Below are positions 1-12,076 of a stretch of DNA of 64,000 bases, one piece after another. The stretch spans positions 10,602,001-10,666,000 of the forward strand of contig CM075102.1 of NCBI GenBank assembly GCA_037576195.1. Direction: 5' to 3'. The notes beneath the pieces are model-generated. The model worked only from the letters and a program-made list of their open reading frames with translations. It ran no database searches and was not told where the DNA came from. The translations under genes were made by a program, and so were the position numbers. Positions within the stretch are counted from its first letter, which is position 1; every line of letters begins with the position of its first letter. The stretch comes from Phytoseiulus persimilis (Eukaryota > Arthropoda > Arachnida > Mesostigmata > Phytoseiidae).

Positions 1-2591
1 ACGCCTCGAGCGTAACCTGGGGCTCATGAGTGGAGTGGCGATGATTGTTGGAACCATGATCGGTGAGTATTGTTTTTCGATGTACGTTCGATACTGCGTA
101 AGACCTCTAATCCAAAATCGGGTCGGGAACCGTATCGGATCAGGATCAGTGTTTTGCTGTTTCCAGGTTCCGGGATATTCGTTAGTCCCAAAGGTGTTCT
201 GCTTCGATCGGGTTCGGTGGGAATGACCCTTCTTGTTTGGGCTGGTGGTGGTTTCATATCACTGCTCGGTGCTCTTAGCTTCGCTGAGCTGGGGACGCTT
301 ATCACTAAATCTGGAGGCGATTACATCTATATTCTCGAGGTGAGTGGGAAAAGTCTCGAGTTCGATGGCTCGAGCGGGAAAACAGAATACTTTTCCACAT
401 TGAAGCTCTCGGCCCCAAGCCACAATGAGTCCATCTGAGCTCAAAGACTCCGCATCGCAGTGTAAAGCTGCGAGATATTGATTCGCGTGTCATTGAAAGG
501 CGGGATAAATGAGATTCAGAATGACATCAAAGTCAGCCATCGACGGTTCGGCTCCTTATACCGAGAGCACTTCAGAGTCGTTCGAACCAAATTGACTCAT
601 CGTGGTGGGGGGCTGTGAAATGATTATTCATATCAGATGACGGAAGACAATCGTCGTCAAATCGTAAGAATCTGAGACCACCGGAAGCTTGCTCTTTCTG
701 AACAGACAATCCCACCGGAACGTAGCAGAGCGCAATGATCTTGGGGGTGTCCTTCTGCATAGAAAGAAAGAGCAAACCTGTTACGTTTCAGGCGTTCCGC
801 GGCTGCGGATCAATGGGTGATATACCTGCATTCTTGTACGCCTGGACCACATGCCTGTTGCTGAAACCTGCGTCTCTCGGAATTACGACCCAGTCTTTCG
901 CAAAGTACATGCTGACGCCATTTTTTCTGTACTGCGATGATACTCCATCTCTACCAACGAAGATGCTTGCCATATGGACGATAAGTTAGTTGACATCGCA
1001 TCATTAGACTCGTCTCGAGTGGTTCGACGGATCTCTTGTTCCTTAGTGAGCTACGAAAACGTTCGTCTTTCGTTTCCCAGTTCTCGTCACGATAGCAAAC
1101 TGTTGGAGCGTCACGCTTGCCACACGGATCCAGAACGTTTTCACACTTGCGAAGGTTTTTGCGCTCATCTGCATCATTCTCGGCGGACTGTGGCAATTGC
1201 TACAGGGTCACACCGAGCACTTGGAGAGCGGGTTTGAAGGAACATCGTGGTCTTTCAGTGACATCGCTTCGGCCTTTTATTCAGCCATGTGGGCTTACGA
1301 CGGTTGGAACAATCTAAATCTGATCACGGAGGAGCTCATCAATCCTTTCGTGTAGGTCCTCAATCCCGGGGAATCGTCCTTTCCACACTGGCTATTCATT
1401 GTACAGAACGAAGTATAAACTGCAAGTCTTGGGGAGATATTTTTAGGAATCATTCGGGGTTCGGGGAAACATCCCGCATTCGGGGTTCTTGAGATGCTCA
1501 TCATGCTGAATTTGTTCCAGGAATCTGCCTCGAGCCATCATGATCGGCATCCCCCTTGTGACCGCGTGCTACGTGTTCACTAACTTGGCATACTTGACAG
1601 TTTTGTCAAGGGCCGAATTCCTAGCCTCGGAAGCGGTGGCCGTGGTGAGTGGGGAGGAAGAGTTGACACTTTCTTCACTGAAATTCAGTCGTTTTGCATT
1701 TAGGAAAAATTGAATTCAGCTCAAATGCGAGGGGTGTCTTTTTCTAGCGTTTCGGCAATCACATATTCGGCTCGATGGCAGCCGTGATATCGCTTTTCGT
1801 GGCAGCCTCCACTTTCGGCTCAGCCAATGGGTCAACATTCGCCGCAGCTCGGATCAGTTTTACAGCGGCTCGAGAAGGCCATCAACTCGAATTTTTCAGC
1901 TACGCGCACATCACCAAACTGACCCCCATGCCGGCCCTGATCCTGAATGTGAGTTAACGTTCCCGTGGACATTGCGCTCAGTCAAACCTGGAGAAGGTTC
2001 ACTAAATGAGTCGCGTTTAACTCTGTCTCCGAATGGTTCAAGGCTTTCCTCGGCATCCTGATGGTGGTGTCTGCGGACATTGGGCAACTCATCGATTTCT
2101 TCGGATTCGCCGCCTGGCTTTTCTACGGAATCGCAACATTCACTGTTGTCACGCTGAGATTCACCAGACCCGATGATCCTCGGCCATACAAGGTCCCGAT
2201 CATTGTGCCCATCGTTGTGTGCATCATAAGTGCATACTTGGTCATCTCTCCCATCGTGATGAATCCACAGTGGGAGTACGTTTACGCGACCATATTCATC
2301 CTATCCGGAATCCTCTTCTATTTACCTTTCGTGCATTTCAAGTGGAGGCCATCAATAACAGGTTCGTTGCTCCTCGTGATTCACTATGTAGATATACCAC
2401 AGTTCGTCAGCGGGAAGGAGTGCGACCAGTCCGAATTGAATCCCTAGTTAGCATCAACTCGAACTTTGATTCGAACTCGAAATTGAATTGCAGCTCACTT
2501 CACCAAACTCGGACAAATTCTACTCAACGTTGTACCGACTATGACACCAGAAGAAGAAAGGAAACTCATCACCGAAACGAGTAGTTTGTAA
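1..2591 (+). CDS. LAT/y+L-type amino-acid transporter (SLC7 family), 5' end cut by the window
   Basis: Twelve-helix plasma-membrane amino-acid exchanger of the light-chain SLC7 type. Members usually pair with a SLC3 heavy chain. I read eight exons: <1–62, 167–339, 792–984, 1081–1351, 1521–1644, 1748–1948, 2043–2361 and 2494–2591. All introns are GT–AG and every junction keeps phase, giving about 479 residues, so only some 30–40 N-terminal residues are missing. Exon 1/2 encodes the family signature [20 protein letters not shown], the unwound substrate-binding helix 1. Exon 4 carries [11 protein letters not shown] before the EELINPF–NLPRAI junction. Exon 7 carries the [11 protein letters not shown] segment typical of the late helices. 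The last exon encodes a short cytoplasmic tail ending in TETSSL. Family assignment is firm. Whether it is a neutral (LAT) or cationic/neutral (y+L) exchanger is not decided here. Confidence 0.93.
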
Positions 2592-4789
2592 GAAGCTACT
2601 CAAGCTTCCCATGAGCGTAAATTAAGGCGGGCATAGTGATCATCAACCAACGGAGTACGAAGAAATCGGAGAGACACGTCGATACGTCGAGGAGTTGATT
2701 CTCATATCAAAAACTCAGTAGTCATAGGGAAGCCGCTCATCCGTTGAATCGGCAATGGCTCAGGTCGACAGGTTTCCTTTCCGAAATGACTGGTTGAAGT
2801 GATGCGAACTGGACAACTCCTGAGCAGCCTGGATTCGCGAAATCTCGCCGTCTTTGAATCCCGAAACGACACACGAGCTGGTCGCGTCTGTCTTTCAATA
2901 TCAGGACGATTGACATAGGTCACCCCTCGAGGATGATGATCCACACAATCAAAATGACAAATCGTTCGATCGAGGCTTCCATCGAATCTTCCTCGCCACG
3001 GAAGTCGACTATATACTACGCAGTCTTTCGGAAGGTTCCATCAGAGTAATAATATATGGCCTAGGATCACCATAAGAAAACGAATGAGACGGCTGTTAGA
3101 GAGAAGAAAATGAAATGGTTGAGGATCGGAATCAGTTGAAAATAGGCAACCATGAGCAGAAGGAGAGAGCGATGATTATACCGTATTTACTCACATGCGA
3201 ATATTCGTCAGATAAGAAGTCCATCGTTACAGGCCAGAAGGAAAACCTCATAGCGTGAGAGGTGTTGGTACATATAATTATATCAAATGGAAGGGCGTGA
3301 TAGACGGATCATTGGAGAGTGAATACGATGAGAATGAATTTCGACGCTGAATTCGTTTCGATAATTGAACGTTTGTTTTGCATCTCGGAACCTAACGGTC
3401 CCGCAATTGTCATCGGATCGAGATTCATTCTCAGAGTTTCACCTCAAGTCCGGTAGGAATTCCTCATTGTTGTTGGGACCTTGAGTGACAGTTCGTTTGA
3501 TTTATCATTACGTCGAGTACGTGATGGGCCTTCTCTGTTTTGTTGGGACGCGTCGAAATTAACGAAAACAGGGTCGACCACATCTGAAACCAGACGCTTC
3601 GAACTATACGTCGCTCGAACGATCAGCTCGATCCAGCTGGTCTTCTATGTTGCCTTTGAGAGAAGTGGAGAGCGAAGTGAAGAAGGAATAGAGATAGGGA
3701 AGTTTTCGAGGTAGATTCGAAGTTTTTTTCTCGGCTCATTTGAGGAGGGAGCCATCGTTCATAAGTGCTAGCATGGTGTGCCCCACGACCAAACCACGAG
3801 CACTTGCAATGATTTTGAATCGGAGTCCGTGTGAATGATATTCGAACTTTTGAAGTCATTTTCCTTATCATCTTCAACGATCCGCGATCGAGAAAGTTGT
3901 ATGAGAAATTTCCCGCTATTTTGGTCAAGTGTAGTGTCACCCGTTCGTTGCTCTTTACCGCGACTCCCTTGTTGTTGAAGATTTTACTTTGAGAAGTCAT
4001 GTGTGTTGGATGATCAGAGATTTTATCAAGCGGTAAGATGGTCAAATGTTTGGATGAGTCGAACTCCTGAGCCTGAAATGAGTTGTGCACTATGAGTGTG
4101 TCTTTCACAATCGACGCGATTAGACTTATCTGCAACGCCTCGGAATCCAGAGCAAAAAAAAAATCACAATGGGGGAATCCAAGAAGTCTCATTGTTGAAA
4201 TCTTCTCATTATTCCTACACCTTATTGAATCGCCTTACAAACGAACAATTCATCCAGAGCGCTTCCACATTCCACTACTTGGCGGTTCCGCGTTATCAAA
4301 GAGCTTCCGAAGAGCGAAGCAGACAGTTGCAGCGACGAGTTATTATTATTGTTATTATTGCCATCTTACAAGTCTCAATATTTTTGTTCGGAAATAGATG
4401 TCTATTACAGAGGAAAGATAAGTATATAACCAATCTCAGATCTATTTGGCGTGAGGTGTTATTACCTCAACGAGTTACAAGGGAAACCGAGGAAACAGCA
4501 GGAATGGATCTAATATTCGATGTGTAGTTGTTAACTAGTGGCAATAAAACATAGGAAGTAGATGAATCACTGAGGATCTTGATACTCACGGAAACTATGT
4601 CGTGGGTGATCTAGAAAGGAGTTTGATAGCGGGAAGTGCGACAAAGACTCTCTCGGAAATGTTTAATGCTAACGAACGACACGTGAAGGCTGCGTGTCAA
4701 AATTTATCCCCCTGGTTATGATTCCTAGCCGACACGGCCATGATCAGGATCGGAGAGCTCTGGATTCTGAAACCGAACACCGCTAGTAA
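2592..4789. other. 3' flank of the transporter gene, no gene recognised
   Basis: About 2.2 kb, visibly richer in A+T than the flanking exons, with no splice-supported coding frame. An AATAAA hexamer on the + strand at 4543–4548 could end a long transporter 3' UTR, or belong to nothing. A short ATT-rich simple repeat lies near 4340–4370. Stop-free stretches on both strands here have no recognisable protein character. Confidence 0.4.
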
Positions 4790-7161
4790 CCGGTTACGTC
4801 GATTGAAGGGAGGAGCCAAACGCGGGACGTCAAGTTCCTGGTCAGCATTGAGCAGGAAAGACGACCATTCCGTGCGGCGGCTATCAGGGCTAATCAGATG
4901 AGGGCAGATGTGAGAGTCGTGTTACATCGTGGGTCTCTCCTGGGGATTCGGAGTACAACCTGAAATTCAGTGATCTTGTTCGCCTCAATTAGAAGATATC
5001 CCTGCCCCCCGCTGTGCGAGGGGGCGTGGGAAGAACTTTCAGGAAGCATGACAAGTTTTCCGAACGACGGCAGGTAATGCGTTCGCTAGAGAACCTGTGA
5101 GCCGCATGCTTACATCGGCCGCACTAGTTACAGAGCTTGGCTTCGACCTCTAACGAGAAGCTAGCTGAATCGATCGGCGAATCGGCTGTGAGTATCACGA
5201 GATTCGAAGTAGCCAACGAGTTCATCCAGGGTGAGTTTGAGGATCAACTTTGGAGCGTGGGAGTCATGGAGCAAAATCCGATTTCCCGCCCTGACAGATG
5301 TCATGGTATCGCAAGAGTGGCTGGGAATTATTCCGTCCATGACGAGCATCGGAAACACTCTTACAGAAGCTGCCATCATGTGCAGGAACCGCGGAGAAGG
5401 TTGTTTCGACGAATTCGACGGCGACCCTCGAAACTTGAGAAAACGAAAAGTGAAGGGTTCGGTGAGACTACTCGGAAGGGTCTAGCCGGATGAGGGAAGG
5501 CTAAGTGACCCGCCTCGATGGCTTTTCCTAGAAACAGCACGATCGTAATCCCAATATGAAATAACTTATCCCTTGAGTTTTCAGTTTTTTCCGTTACGTT
5601 GATCCACATCTAATAACATTGGTTACCAACAGTTTTTTGATGTCCATGAACGAGAGCAAACTCATGAAAAAGTCCAATCCGACCCAAACACGCTTGCATC
5701 ATTCAAACGACAGGAAAAATCGCCGAGCGACAGCCGGAAGAGTCTATTTTCATCCTCTCTCCCGAAGTATCTCAAACCATCGACATAGCTTTGTTCGGAT
5801 TCTTTCTCATTCCCCGAAGTGAAGAATAGATTCGAGAGCTCGGTCTCCGGTAGCTGGGTCGACAGCTGGTACTGGCTAGAACTGGGTGATACACGGCGGC
5901 AGCCACGTGAATCCCGGTCTTGATCTCCGTCATGTGGACGACTGCGGCTGTTTTATGTTCGGTTCCCCTAATTCAGATCAGGGTCTTTCAGAATAAGATT
6001 CTCTCTCAGACAACAAATACCTCTCTCCGATCGACCGCCATGCGAATCCGGAAAACCCTCGAGATCGCGACGCATCGGATCAGCTCCCGAGCTCTCATGA
6101 ACGCTTTCACACCACCCGCGTGGAATGCTGTCGATGCAAACTTCAGTTCTGCAGATGTATGTTTGTCGGAAATTCGGCCGCCTCGTGGAGAGACTCAAAG
6201 TCTTCCCCTGACGGGACATAGAGAAAGCAACCGCAGCTTCAGTCTCAAGCTTGGTTCGTTGGATTCCGGGACAAAGCTCAGAATTTTTCGGACATTGCAC
6301 AATCGTGTTGACGAGAGAACTCTTCTTCGAGGGAGAGCAAGGGAAATGGAGATCTCTCTTCGTTTGTAAGAGCATGGTTTCAGTGAACGAGACGATGGGC
6401 TGAGTGCCTGTGGCCTGCAGGTAATTCCTGAGAGATCCCAGGACAGCTGTCAATCGTGTGTTTATAGGACTTCGCTTAGTGGCTCGGGAGCTCCATCGCA
6501 GAGGCGTCATAAATCGTGACCGAGGAAAGCCATAGATCTGCTCGCCGGCTGCTCTGCATGGGGATCGGAACAGGTTATTTGCGTTTTGCGTCATCCGCTC
6601 AGCGCCTCTGGTTCGGCAGAATCACACTTCGATGCAGTACGGATGGAGTTCGTCCAATCATGACTCAAAGAGGGGAACCATGTGCATAGGGAGCAGACTC
6701 AAAAACTCTTGTACACCATCAGCGTGGACGCAGACTCCAGGATTCGACTCGGACTGCATGTACCAGAGGGTTCCGCCGCGAGCTCCTCCACTTCAAAGTC
6801 CGCGCCGATGATTCTCGACAGGTGAGAACCATGGATCGAAGACGTCGTTTGATAGTTTCGCATGTCGGGGGCACGACGAGCTTCTCTGAGCTATCTGTCG
6901 GCGCAATTCGAGAGGCCCTCGGAACTGCTCGGCTCCTCTACCCGCGAGCGATGCTGATGAGCGCACTCGTTCGAAATAACGTCTCGTAGGGTGATTCGTT
7001 CAGCTTTTAAAGAGTTGCTTGAAGCTGAGCTCTGCCCGTCGGGAGACGATGCTCGGAAGCAACAGGAGCCGAATAAGAAGTTTAATTCCCATTTGCGTTG
7101 TCAAATATCTTGTGTTGAGCTCAACAGCGCCGGATCATTTCCATCTGAAAGATCTCGATAA
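4790..7161 (+). CDS. Unrecognised multi-exon protein-coding gene, hosting a transposon copy in one intron
   Basis: I do not recognise the product. The best-supported exons are (open from 4790) to 4909, 4993–5073, 5134–5230, 5298–5461, 5992–6156 and 6224–6365. Each has a good acceptor and donor, and all successive phases match (0, 0, 1, 0, 0, then 1 out). They encode a hydrophilic polypeptide with stretches such as VKFLVSIEQERRPFRAA, EKLAESIGESAVSITRFEVA, WLGIIPSMTSIGNTLTEAA and CTIVLTRELFFEGEQGKW. Less certain continuations are 6480–6515 and 6671–6821 (encoding LLYTISVDADSRIRLGLHVP), again phase-compatible. A final exon at 7004–7161 starts KELLEAEL and ends in SERSR plus a TAA stop; I could not find the exon that joins it in phase. 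The true start may lie upstream of 4790. The 530-bp intron 5462–5991 is long because it contains a foldback-element fragment. No signal peptide or membrane segment is seen. Confidence 0.55.
5474..5935. mobile_element. Truncated foldback-element copy inside an intron
   Basis: The segment begins with the element terminus GGGTCTAGCCGG and follows the left arm of the 60.8-kb element with many substitutions (matching blocks around the GTTTTCAG/TTTTCCGTTACG stretch and the 'GAGCAAAC' block). It then matches the interior that encodes the SWIM-finger region: compare 5830–5900 with 61424–61505, which share blocks such as AGATTCGAGAG, AGCTGGTAC and GCAGCCACGTG. No right-hand terminal repeat follows before the next exon at 5992, so one end is deleted. 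It lies wholly within intron 5462–5991 of the host gene. Confidence 0.75.
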
Positions 7162-7226
7162 AACTTCGCCGGGGGCTGTGTCCATGGGTTGGGTTCTTCG
7201 AAATACAGGAACTGGGCTCGAAACCC

Positions 7227-8117
7227 ACAGGGTGGCTTTTTTTAGTCGGGAATTTTCGAGCTCGATCTTGTTTTGGCCATAACTTCGTCAATTTTTGGAA
7301 CTTTTCCAAAAATCAAACAGTGATCGATAGAGGATATCGAGGCGGTCATTTTGATACCAAACCAGGAGGATCCGGTGAAAATCCCGGTCAGGAGATGGTT
7401 TTGAAAATGACCCTTACTTTTTTTTCGAGGTCTTCCTAAAAGTTATCGTAAAAACGTCAATATTTATCGGATCGGACTCGTGCGGGTCGCATCCGACGCG
7501 CAAAAGGAAGCCGGTCATTCGCCAGAAAACCGATCGTATCGAGAATTCCTTTGGTGTCGAGGGTGATTTTGGCAACCGAGGGCGGAATCCTGAGCATGGG
7601 TGATTTCCGGTGAAAATCAAAAATCATCGGATCGACCTCGCAGCTCAATGTTCGCATGAATCACCCATTTCTGAGTAATTTTCACCGGGGGAGATACCTC
7701 CGATTCCGTCTCGTTGAGGAGTTACGAGAAGAAATGCGGGGAAAAGCAAGGAAAACGAAATTAGCCGATGGGCGAGGCCTTGAAAAAGGGGTTGATACGA
7801 TCGCTTGCCATTCTTCGGGGAAATGAGATAACTTCGCTCGGTTTTCGGGCGAATGACGGGCTTCCTTTTGCGCGTCGAATGCTACCCCCACGAGTCCGAT
7901 CCGATAAATATTGACGTTTTTACGATAACTTTTAGGAATACCTCGAAAAAAAAGGAAGGGTCATTTTCAAAACCATCTCCTGACCGGGATTTTTACCGGA
8001 TCCTCCTGAATTTTGTATCAAAATGACCGCCTCGATATCCTCTATCGATCACTGTTTGAAGTTATGGCCAAAACAAGATCGGGCTCGAAAATTCCCGACT
8101 AAAAAAAGCCACCCTGT
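7227..8117. mobile_element. Palindromic MITE-like element with ~300-bp terminal inverted repeats
   Basis: Left arm 7227–7537 and right arm 7833–8117 are reverse complements with few mismatches. The outer ends read ACAGGGTGGC and GCCACCCTGT. The left arm has about 28 extra bases (near 7285–7312) that the right arm lacks. The 295-bp centre carries no convincing ORF, so this looks like a non-autonomous, foldback-type DNA element. It starts 66 bp after the stop of the unrecognised gene and may be part of that transcript's 3' end. I see no clear target-site duplication. The ends do not match those of the GGGTCTAGCCGG family in this window. Confidence 0.85.
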
Positions 8118-9819
8118 ATATTCAACTAATGTACCGGGCCGAATCGGTACTCCTGTTTTACATGAGCGAAACTGATCATCTTGGGTCAGCATCCATACCG
8201 AAGGGAGGATACTTTTCATATCTGAAGAAAAAAAAATATCCTGTCCGGAATTCTCTAGTATGATGAAGGGCAGAATACCCTACACAGTAAAATCCACGAG
8301 ACAGGGACATCCGTCCGTTGCATCAAAGGATATCGGCGAGACCCTGTTCGACACAAGGCACTTGGACAACATTTTGACACTAGCATATTCCACCTCAGTG
8401 ATCCAAGGTTCAGGAATATGGTAATAACTTCCTCTATCTTAGAAGTATTTACAGGAAATGGAGACTGGGGCCAGCCTAAGCTCCGCACATTTTACTGATT
8501 TGGTCGGATAGGGCAGCGAAAATTGCGTCCCGTTTCCAGCCATCGGCCACCGAAAAGGAAATCTGGGAGTCTGAGAAAGCCGGCTGAGTCACAGTCTCCG
8601 GGAATGAGTCCAAGATGACCTACGTCTTGAACTTCTTGGAGGACAATCGCGGAATCGATTGGGGCACAGGAGACAAATCTTTCCCACAATGTTTCTCTGA
8701 AAAGGTCTTACATGAGCATGATACGAGAATTCTTCACAAGTTATTCGCATACAGTGCATCCTTGAGAAATATTCGGTGACCACAGAAAAATCGGATACAC
8801 GAGCGGGATATATGTGACTTTGAGGCGAAGTCACATTGAATGTCTGGAGGTCAGCGAGAAACGTACTCACCAAACATCAGACCTCAACAACTTTCAAGCT
8901 AAATCGACGCACCGACACGTGCTCACTATAGCGCATCTCGTTGACCTTGCGGATGTGTCAATGATCGGATTCCGTCGGTCTCTCTCTGAAGGTGCTTTCC
9001 ATTATGTCCAGAAGAGAGCTCCGCATTCTCGAACTGCAAGTCTGGCTCAGGGAGGGTCGAGCTCATCGAATGACTAAGGCGAGCCCTTATGAAACGAAGC
9101 GAATCTCCGACGCTTTGTTTCCGGCGCCGTACCCATGATATTCGTTCCTTGCAGTGAAGTTTTGACGCGATGATATTAACTGTGTCCCCCTGGCCGAGCT
9201 CCTCCAGCTGTATCGCGGAAGAAGAACGTCGGCGCTGTGATGGGAATCAATTGTACTCGGAGTGATGCCGGAATTCACTAATCCATTTCATCTTCGAATA
9301 AGATTTGCAGCGACTCAATTTTCTTGGAAAGTGAGAGTGGGGATTCTCCTCCTCGCGGTATTCCTGTGAGTGGTCGCTTCATGAGGGGAAAATGGATGGC
9401 GATTCTTCTTATTGTGCTCTGCCGATCTCTATCTCGGTCTCTTCAGGGAATGTGTTCCGAATTTCGATACTTGAGCTCCATTCGTCCAGTAGGGCGCGCG
9501 AACAGCACACTGCTTACGTAGTTACCGGTGGATCATTCTGGTGTCTAAATGAGCTTCGCTCAGACTCGCCTGCTCTTAGATTTCTGATTCGATGAAGAAT
9601 GTTGATGCGATTCTGACATCTCACAAAAATCACCGGATGCGCTCCGCTACGAGGCTCCCTGACGAACGAGAGACTGCGCATACCTCGATATTGGCCCAAT
9701 GGTAATTGAAAGAACCAATCGAGGCGGAACGTGCTGCACGGAACAAGTAGTGTCAATGACATTACTCAAGAGGCCGAACTTGAAGTATGTTTTCATCTCG
9801 CACGATTTTGCCTCATTCA
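8118..9819. other. Mostly unassigned; one possible membrane-anchor exon
   Basis: No complete gene. A possible + exon at 9265–9365 starts with ATG (MPEFTNPFHL...), contains a hydrophobic run VGILLLAVFL and stops at a good GTGAGT donor. I could not find a downstream exon in phase, because the strong acceptor near 9450 leads to an early stop. The rest shows only unsupported stop-free frames. Confidence 0.3.
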
Positions 9820-10613
9820 ATGAAGGTCAAGCTTCTGCTCGTCCACACGATGTCCACACTCCGACATCGGGTCCGACCGTCTACGATTTTTTCGACGAGT
9901 TCCCGATCGAACTGTGAGCGCTGTGAGATTCTGTTGCGCCAACCAGCATATGGCGCCGGTCCTCTAGCCGGAAAACCTCCTACACAAACGTCCGACAACT
10001 TCCCGAAGCAGATTCACATCATAGAAGAGTTGTTCGCTCTTCATGCTCATGAGGAGTTCGAGCAGAAGTAATGAGTGAACTGGTTGATCCGAGCGATTCA
10101 AATCCGAGCAGACGAGGGTGGAGATACAAGACCCGAACGATAGTTAGGATCATGCTCGGAATGAGCCCGGAGTCTCTAGCGAGCCTGATGAGCGGAGCTG
10201 AGGAGTCCGAGTCCCAAACAAGAGCGAAAAAGACCGAAAAGGAGGCGCTGATATCGCCGGGAAAGCCCTGGGATTCGTCCGGATCTTTTTCTCAGCCCGG
10301 CAAGGAGGGCTATTATTACCTTCAGCACGGTGAGACTGGGCGAGTCAAGAACACTGACTGTGCAAGGCAAGAGTATTGAATTCCAGGATCATCACAAGTA
10401 CTTCAAGACGACAATGAGCAACGAACCAAAGTATTCATCCGAGCAGGATCAAGTGAGGAAGAGAGAAGCTCACAAAACGTTGGACCGGCCACACGCCCAA
10501 GTCATGTGGGCTTTCAATCGATTCGAAATCGCAAGAATCCAATTGAAACCCACCGGGATGCCCGAGCTGTCGTACGCAAATGCATCAAGCGTCAATCGCC
10601 TCGAAACAGCTGA
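9820..10613 (+). CDS. Unrecognised spliced gene, three phase-matched exons
   Basis: Exons 9820–10067, 10112–10329 and 10387–10613 join in phase (2 then 1) through introns of 44 and 57 bp with GTAATG and GTGAGA donors. The predicted protein of about 230 residues could start at ATG 9820 (MKVKLLLVHTM...). It is strongly polar: exon 1 ends IIEELFALHAHEEFEQK, exon 2 is basic and Ser/Glu-rich (AEESESQTRAKKTEKEAL), and exon 3 has VLQDDNEQRTKVFIRAGSSE and ends in SPRNS before TGA. I do not recognise a domain. The start is unproven, since the frame is open upstream to about 9787. The 44-bp intron is very short, so the model may be wrong in detail. The gene may also continue into coding-like sequence up to about 10.87 kb. 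Confidence 0.4.
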
Positions 10614-11545
10614 TATCCATTTTGGACAGATCACAGGCCGCAGCTGGACAATGGGAAATCACTGGTCACGAGGCTGCCTTGAAGAACTTGGAGGGCCAAC
10701 TTTCGAAGCTAGAGAGGCTCGGATCAAGGTCCGCTACTTCCCACGTGTGTGCGCGATGGATCCCACCACATGGTCGAGGCTGATTCTATCCGAGATGGGC
10801 TCAAAAAATTCATACTGGAGCGATTCAGGAACTGAAATCTTTGAAAACGGAACACTCTTGCTCTAACACCCCTCTCAAATACGGAGATAATGGAAAAGCG
10901 GAGCTCAGGTTTTCCAACACAGCCGTGAAGAAACAGATATAAGAGGCGATAGACAAGACGTGGACGGGGGCAATGAACTCCAAACCGAGTCTAACACTGC
11001 ACTGAGAGTGGAGGGCACGAGGCGTCATATCCTTTGGACTTGATCGAGAACAGAGAGCACCGTTCAAAATAGCAGGAAATAATCGACACCCGATGCGTAA
11101 GATGCGGACGGGACTCCGACAGTATCCCCTACCTCGCAATAGAATTCGCGACTTGTCACTCAGAGACGGAGGAACCCGCGAGAAGTATGAAATCGACTGA
11201 AAAGTGTGATCAGAGCACATGGAGGGATACGATGATGACCCTGGAGAAACGGGTAGAAGAATGCCGAGAGGTCCGCGAAGTTCTCTCGCCACGGCGTTTC
11301 CACGCAAGACACTTTCAGTCTCTTCGGTACTCCGCCCTTTGATTTTTTCTATTCAGATAGAGAGGTCGGATCTGCTCGTCGTTGAGGTCTTGCGAGTGGA
11401 GGGCGCGGAGAAGTGGAAGCTCGGATGAAAATTGGCGGACGATTCGTCGGACAACTCAATTCATGACAGGCGGGAGGCACTCCCCATGCGTTGTGCCACC
11501 ACAGTCCGATTCCAAGCAGCAGCCTGCCTTTGACGAACGCATCAG

Positions 11546-11728
11546 AGAGCTACGCGGGAATTCGGTTTCCCTCCTACACCTCGAATTCGTATCTTCAACG
11601 AGGCGGAGGAAACTGAGCAGGGCAGTCTCTCTGGAATCGCCGTTCGCCGATCGGAAGATTGCGATATCAACGGAGATCCTGTAACCTCTGGAAGCAACTT
11701 GCTCAACCTCTTCAAGACTTTTCAGTGA
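11546..11728 (+). CDS. Possible terminal exon, function unknown
   Basis: Open + frame of 60 codons following an AG at 11544–11545. It encodes a polar tail (EFGFPPTPRIRIFNEAEE... SEDCDINGDPVTSGSNLL) and ends LNLFKTFQ before TGA. A GTGAGA donor overlaps the stop, so it could instead be internal. It may belong to the same + strand gene as 9820–10613, but I could not link the phases. No family recognised. Confidence 0.3.
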   Translation, partial: RATREFGFPPTPRIRIFNEAEETEQGSLSGIAVRRSEDCDINGDPVTSGSNLLNLFKTFQ

Positions 11729-11996
11729 GATGACTACGGTAGAATGAGCTTGTATCACGCCGTGGAGACGGCGAGTGTGTTGTTACTAAACATTGACCAA
11801 TACTATGTTCAATATTCAATTGGTTTCTTTCGATTCAAAGTTCCATGACTCTCCTTTCCGGCTGGTTCAGCTGTTCAGACGTTCTCATAGCAGTATTCGC
11901 CTCGCGTTCCAATCGGTCGGTTGTACCCCCCCTGAATTCATCGAGCTCTTGTTGGTCAACTGTTACTTCACCAACTTTCGCTCGGCCAAAACATAC

Positions 11997-12076
11997 CTGT
12001 ACAACCAGAGGAGGAAAAGCGGCATGGGTCGGGCCCGAAGTCATGAGTCGTGTGAGCTCTTCGATGTCAGCGTGGA
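11997..12076 (-). CDS. Possible isolated exon on the minus strand
   Basis: On the minus strand an AG acceptor precedes 12076 and a GTATGT donor follows 11997. The 26 codons between read HADIEELTRLMTSGPTHAAF and then PPLVVQ, entering in phase 1 and leaving in phase 0. No neighbouring exon was found in phase, so this is only a candidate. Confidence 0.25.

Noticed and set aside
6480..6535. Kinase-like string resembling an HRD catalytic loop (LHRRGVINRD)
   Set aside because: The invariant His is Asn, the following residues do not fit, and no other kinase subdomain is present. Treated as chance similarity.
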